This document shows positions 59,031 to 64,000 of a stretch of DNA of 64,000 nt, one piece after another. The stretch lies in assembly GCA_037176725.1 (NCBI GenBank), contig JAZBRS010000049.1, positions 14,898,001-14,962,000 on the forward strand. Reading direction: 5' to 3'. The position numbers and the translations under genes were made by a program. How positions within the stretch are numbered: position 1 is the stretch's first letter; each line of letters begins with the position of its first letter. This DNA is from Posidonia oceanica (lineage: Eukaryota > Streptophyta > Magnoliopsida > Alismatales > Posidoniaceae). Below the pieces are notes generated by a model. It saw only the letters and a list, made by a program, of their open reading frames with translations, ran no database searches and had not been told where the DNA came from.

Positions 59031-62000
59031 GAATAAAACATCGACAAAGCCATGCAGATGCAAATGCAAAGAGAGAGGACAACAGAAGCGAAAGGAGAAG
59101 TAAACAGTGCGTGTGTGAGAACAGACACTGTTTAAGGGCCACGCAGAGTAGGTGTAAAGACCTACAATGGGGAAGATAAGCAAGTGGAAGGATCACCTCC
59201 ATTTTGTAACTGTTTCCCACTAAACTGTCCCACGATATTTCTCGCACGCTGCCCAAAGCTCGCAGTGCGATCAGATCGTGGAAAAGGGGGAAGAAAGTTG
59301 TAATTAGTGGTGAATCCAGGGGAAACACAACACAAAGCACTTGGGAATACGCGAAAAAGGGGAGCAGAGCTGATAGATAAGAAGAGGAAGTCCTATTCTA
59401 CATGTTCGAGGAAACAGAAAGCGAAAACGATGCATGCAATGCAAATGGTGTGCAAATGAATGCTGTGCAGGGGTTCAGGAGGACTTACTTGGGAAATCTG
59501 AAGCCTGATCTGAGATCTGCTTGGTCCATGCTGAAGAGCGCTCCGCCGGGGTCGTCCAGGTAGCTTGGTTGAGAAGATCCAACGGTCGGATCGAAATATA
59601 TCCCAGCTTCAAGGCAGAGGGGCCAGAATAGGGGAGAAGAAGGGATCTAAGTGTAAAATAGGTCCTAGGGGTGTGTAAAACAGGTCCTCCCCTGTGAATG
59701 GGAGCTAAGAGTGTTTAAGTGTGTGCAAGGGATGCCAAATGCAAGAATGCGTGAGTGCAATGCATGCAAAATGCAAGAAAAGACCTAAGGATGATTTTTC
59801 AGAAAAATTGGGAACTTATATGCAATTTTTGAGAAAGTGGGGGCCTAAATGCAAAGATCTTGAAGAATTAGGAGTCTGAATGCAAGATTTTTGAAAGCTT
59901 AGGGGTTTGGATGCAATTTTGCAAGATGCAGGGTTTAAAATGCAATCTAACAAGGTAAACATGTATTGGAATAAGCTTTGCAATCAAATGAAGGACCTAT
60001 ATGCAATTTTAAAACATGTAGGGGTTGAAATGCAATTTTTGTAAGAAAAATGCAAGCTATATGCATGCTATGCATGATGCAGAGGACCTATGTGCAAAAT
60101 CAGTAAACAAGGGCTAAGAATGCAATGTAGTAAATGAAGGATGAAAACAGAATGCTTGATAACAGATCAGAGGACCATGTTGCAAATAATGCAAAGATCA
60201 GGACTTAACAGCAATTTAATAAGATAACAGCAAGCATTTAGATGGCATTTAACAACTAAAGGACCTAATTGCAAAAATAAAAACATGCTGGGGCAGACAG
60301 TAAAGCACAGCAAGCTATGTTGAACTAAGAACGGATTGATATGCAAATATAGCAACTTACTGGACTAGATCTAAAGAGATAAAGTTAAACCACAACAGCA
60401 GAGGACCAATATGTCATAAAAGAAACATGCAGGACTTAATTTAAAAGACAACTAAAGAAAATGAACTGCATATGGATGAAAGTGCAAATAGGCAAGATTA
60501 TAGGTTTTAACTGCAATTCAATATGATTTCAATTCAAATGTAAATAGATCTTAAACTGAGCAGGACTTAGATGCAATATTAGAAACTTAATATGATAGCA
60601 ATGCAATGTAAGGAAGACATGATAAGTTAATGAAAAAATTAAAAAAAACAGTGGAGGGCGTGCTTACAGGGGAGAAGGCCGGAGCTCGCCGGCGACTTCT
60701 CTGGACCGGTGGAGGAGGGGGCGGCGCGACGCAGGCGGGGAGCGGGGGAGTCCGGCGTGGTGTGGCGGAGGCAGAGAAGGCTCGGCGAGGCGTCGGCGGC
60801 GGCGGAGGCACGCGGGAGCGCTGCTGCGCTCGGAGCGCTGGCGATCGGCGCCGGAGAAGAAGAAGACTTCGGTGAGGTCGTGTGGGCGACACAGGCGACG
60901 AAAAGCCTCGGGGAAAGGCCGAGGAGCTAGAGGGGGAAGAGGGGAATCCGGAGGAGGGTTCTTTCACCCCTCACGCGCGCTGGAGAGGGCCACCCACCTA
61001 GGTGGTTCTCGGCCGGCCGAAGGGAAGTGGTGACGGCGCGGGGCGGCGGCTGCTGGTGCTGGGGTGGTTCGGGGGCGTCGCCGGAGGTCCGAGGAAGATG
61101 ACGGAGCTTCCAGAAGTAAGTTCTACAGCCCGGAGTAGGATCTGGTCCGGCCGAGCTCCTACTGTGAAGGCCGAGGTGGGTACGGCGGTGTGTGGCGTTC
61201 CAGGCTGAGACAAGGGCACGGGCGGCTAGGTGGTTGTTCGAGGAACGCGTGGGAGGAAGCGGAAGTGAATTCCACTGAGTGTGGAGGGAGTTCTGGATGT
61301 TTGAAGATTTCGGGCAGAAATGGGACCCAAGTGTTTGTAGTGGAATGCGGTGGCTGTGGGAGGTTTCGTGGTGAGATCTTGGGTGTTCTGTGAAGGTGGG
61401 GTTCTGGTGAATCCAAGTGCCAAGTTCGGGGATTTTAGGAGGCTCGTAGTGGTGGATTTGCAATGAAGAAGGTGGTTCTGATGGAGTTGGGTGCTGAAGC
61501 TTTTCAGAGGCAATTTCAGGGGTGATTTCGTGGTGGTTTCTGGCTCTAGAAGTGGGGAAGGGAAGCTGGAGATTCTGGGCTTGAGGGTGTATGAGCATTT
61601 GCTGGTTTGAATCCAATTTTTTTGGTTTTTGTCCTCCCTTCTTTCCACTGATTTTTCTGGTCAGAGGGAGGAAGAATGGGTCTTGGTCTTTGGGTGGCAG
61701 GGCATGGGAGTGATGGAGGGCTGGTCTGGTGGCCACAGGGCATGGTGGGAGGTCGGGAAGTCCATGGTGGTGTCAGGCGAGGTTTGAAAAGAGAGGAGAA
61801 GGTTCTGTCGTTTTTGCATCCTGAGAGAGAGGGAGAAGAATGGAAGAAGAAGAAGAGAAGGAGGGAAGGAGGAGGGGAATTCGTGCATGGGCTGTGGGCT
61901 TGTGGAAAAAAGAAATAAAGAAAGAAGGAAGGAAGGAGGGGAAGAGTTGGGTCAGATGGGCTGGACCAAAAGAAGAAGAGATAGAAAAGAAAGGGAAGAA

Positions 62001-62675
62001 GGAAGGAAAAGAAAGAAAGAGGAGAAAGAAGAAGGATAAAAAAGAATAAAATAAAATAAAATGGGAATAAAAATAAAAAGACTTTAAGGTGATTGCCCAA
62101 GTTAGGATTTTTAGATTAGGTTTTTTAATGGTTGTTTTTAATTAGGATTTTAGGATTAAGGAGTTTTAGTTTTGATTAGGATTTGAGTTTTCTTTAAGTG
62201 GTTTTTGATTTTTGCTTAAATGTTTGTTAAGTTTTAAAATTGTCTTTTAGTTATGTTTTTCTTGTTAAGTCTTTGGAATTTTTGATTAGGCTTTTTAAAG
62301 ATCGTTTTTAAATTAATTAGGGAGAGTTTTAGCCTTTGATTTTAATCTTTTTTAGGGTTTTGTTTAAGTTTTGTTTTAAATTTGATTTTGTTTGTTGAAT
62401 TCTTTTAATATATATTTCTTTAGTTAAGTTTTTCTTGTTAGGTTTCTAATTAAGTATTTTCTTCTAATTTTGATTGTTTGTTCTTTTCTTTTTAATTAAG
62501 TTTTCAAATTGTTTCTTTTAGAATTGTTAAGTTAAGTTTTCCCCCTTTTTTTTTTGATTACTTGCCTTAGTATTTTAAGTTGTTCTCTTTCTTTCTAGGA
62601 TTTGTTTTTTTTTATTGTTCTCAGTAGGGTTTTTTACTCTGGCTTGTTTTGATTACATTTTGGTTTTTTCTCTGA

Positions 62676-62682
62676 TTTTATA
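62676..62682 (-). promoter_or_regulatory. Candidate TATA box of E2
   Basis: Minus strand TATAAAA within GCTATAAAATCAG, 1.03 kb from the start of U3. If used, the transcript would begin near 62,650 and R plus U5 would be about 5 kb. The flanking sequence is AT-rich, so a chance match is possible. Confidence 0.38.
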
Positions 62683-63715
62683 GCATTTTCTTTGTTTGTT
62701 TTGCGTTTTTTAGCTTACATTCTTGGTTTCCTTTTTTAATTGGATTTAGTTAGGTTTTCGTTTTTGATTGTTTGTTTAAGTTTTTAATTATTTATTTAGG
62801 ATTTTGACTTGTTTCTCTTTTGTTTTAGAGTTTTAAATGTTTTTAAAGGTTTTTTAGGGGTTTAGTAAGAGAGGAGAAGAGGAAATTAGAAAGGAGAGAA
62901 AAAGGGAGAAATGGAGGGATAAATAGGAGAGAGAGGAGTTGAAGGAAAATAATTTTTTGAAAATAAAAAAAAATGTCAAAAATAGGATAAAAATAGAAAT
63001 AAGATTGAGAAGAGATAGATGCACAAAGGGGACCCACATCCAGGCAAGAAGAAGAGAGAGAAGGGAGTGAAAAGAAGGAGGATAATCAGGAGAGAGAGAG
63101 GAGAGAGAAAAGAATAATCTAGGAGAGAGAAAAGGATAATTTGGGTAAATGGAGGTCTTAGAGGTTTCAAAAAGGTGTGAAATTTGGTAGGTTTGTAGTC
63201 TAGGGTCTCTAGTCTTGGTCCCATGGTTTTGGTTTGGTTTTGAGAAAGTTTTGGAAGGGTTTTGAGGTGTAGAAAAAGGGTAGTTTTACCTAGGTTTTCT
63301 AGGGTTTTTAGGAGTGGTTTTGGTTTGAATGTTTCTAGGATTTTTGGTGGGTTTGTTAAGTCAGGGATGGTGAGTTCTCCTATGGTTTTTGGTTAGTTTT
63401 TGGACTTGGGAAAGGGGTGTGATTGTAGGTTAAGTTTAGGCTGGTTTTGGAGGGAAAGAGAAAGGGAGAGGTGTGGATTTGGACCTGCATTTGGATGGTT
63501 TTAGGGTAAGGTCTTGAGAGGATTTCAGGGTAAGGTTTTGAGAGGGTTTTGGGGTGGTTTTCTGGGTTAGAAAATGGGTGTAGTTCTAGGTTTGGTTTTG
63601 AGGTTTGAGTTGGAGTTTTGATTTGAAAGGAAGGGTGAAGAGAAAGGTGTAATTTTGGGTTTTTCCTAGCCGCTAGAGAGATCTGCCAATTCAGCCTTGT
63701 TGAAATGGGGTGTCA

Positions 63716-63720
63716 GCAAC
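63716..63720. repeat. Target-site duplication of E2, right
   Basis: GCAAC, against GCAGC on the left. Confidence 0.6.
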
Positions 63721-63795
63721 AGCCGTAATGCCGTCCAACGTTAGCCGTGGTGCTTCAAGCGTCCAACGTTGAACACTAAAAATCTAGTGTCCAAC
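63721..63795. repeat. 28-nt dyad modules right of E2
   Basis: End of the split module (to 63739), then full modules at 63740-63767 and 63768-63795. This shows that E3 sequence resumes after E2. Confidence 0.82.
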
Positions 63796-63880
63796 GAGTC
63801 AAAGTAGATTTGAGAGCAGAAAAGAAGACCCCGGAGCACATCGAGTCAACAAAGCAAGCTAAGTCAAAAAGTATCCTTTT

Positions 63881-64000
63881 CGACTCCCTCGGGTCTTCCC
63901 CTAGGCATGTCAAGTTTTTATCTTCGACTCCCTCGGGTCTTCCCTTAGGCACGTCAAGTTTTTATTTTCGACTCCCTCGGGTCTTCCCTAGGCACGTCAA
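63881..64000. repeat. 43-45-bp tandem array, E3
   Basis: cgactccctcgggtcttccc repeats at 63881, 63924 and 63969 and runs off the right edge. Its place, beyond the DUF7745 ORF, matches the 3' arrays of E0, E1 and E2. The stretch 63796-63880 before it holds no gene. Confidence 0.85.

Larger units (their letters stand above)
36106..63715 (-). mobile_element. E2: complete 27.6-kb Tat/Ogre-like LTR retrotransposon
   Basis: Bounded by two LTRs of 6165 and 6131 bp with TG...CA ends, flanked by a near-perfect 5-bp duplication. On the minus strand the order is 5' LTR (63715-57585), primer binding site, leader, gag, protease, G-patch, RT, RNase H, archaeal-type RNase H, integrase, DUF7745 ORF, hairpin box, tandem arrays, polypurine tract, 3' LTR (42270-36106). 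All structural parts are present, but nonsense codons disable the genes. Confidence 0.92.
57585..63715 (-). repeat. 5' LTR of E2
   Basis: 6131 bp; same internal order as the 3' LTR. Identity is very uneven: a few percent different near the U5 end, nearly identical over 59040-60650. Confidence 0.93.

Overview
This is plant nuclear DNA made almost entirely of nested Ty3/gypsy LTR retrotransposons; I see no convincing host gene, tRNA or rRNA. The pol genes carry two RNase H domains (the normal one and a second archaeal-type one before integrase), the gag-pro parts carry a G-patch, and the primer binding site has the TGGCGACTCC... form. Together these point to the Tat/Ogre-like lineage of seed plants. 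Each element also carries an extra ORF that I read as DUF7745 (plant-mobile-domain-like), and its own tandem array near the 3' end. A large-genome flowering plant is the best guess; the species cannot be named from this.

Layout, left to right. E0 (minus strand, 1 to 6171): 104-bp tandem array, 3' hairpin box, a spacer where pol has been lost, a decayed gag end, leader and primer binding site. A shared LTR (6172-12148) has E0's primer binding site on its left and the polypurine tract of the next element, E1, on its right. E1 (minus, 12149 to about 26150): two hairpin arrays, hairpin box, DUF7745 ORF, pol and gag, all decayed; it stops at the gag N-terminus where E3 begins. E3 (plus strand, about 26195-36105 and 63716 to beyond 64000): LTR with TATA box, gag, two protease-like domains, G-patch, a proline-rich linker, no RT or integrase, an antisense spliced DUF7745 ORF, and a dispersed 28-nt dyad module. 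E2 (minus, 36106-63715) is inserted in E3: a 27.6-kb element with 6.1-kb LTRs, primer binding site, polypurine tract, gag-pro-pol in one 2,940-codon frame broken only by nonsense codons, and a DUF7745 ORF.

Inferred order of events: E1 is the oldest (frameshifts plus stops), E3 inserted into E1 gag, then E2 inserted into E3, splitting one of its 28-nt modules. If so, the 5' leader and 5' LTR of E1 and the 3' LTR of E3 should lie to the right of this window.

The most unusual signals are not genes. First, a fixed-length 28-nt imperfect palindrome (GTTNNACGC-N10-GCGTNNAAC) occurs about 18 times, only in E3. Second, a family of short hairpins in the 3' regions of E0, E1 and E2 changes its stem while keeping its loop and flank (GATA/TATC, GCAG/CTGC, GTAG/CTAC around TTTGGG), which looks like structure conserved through compensatory change. 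Names and comparisons to known families are from memory; no database search was possible.
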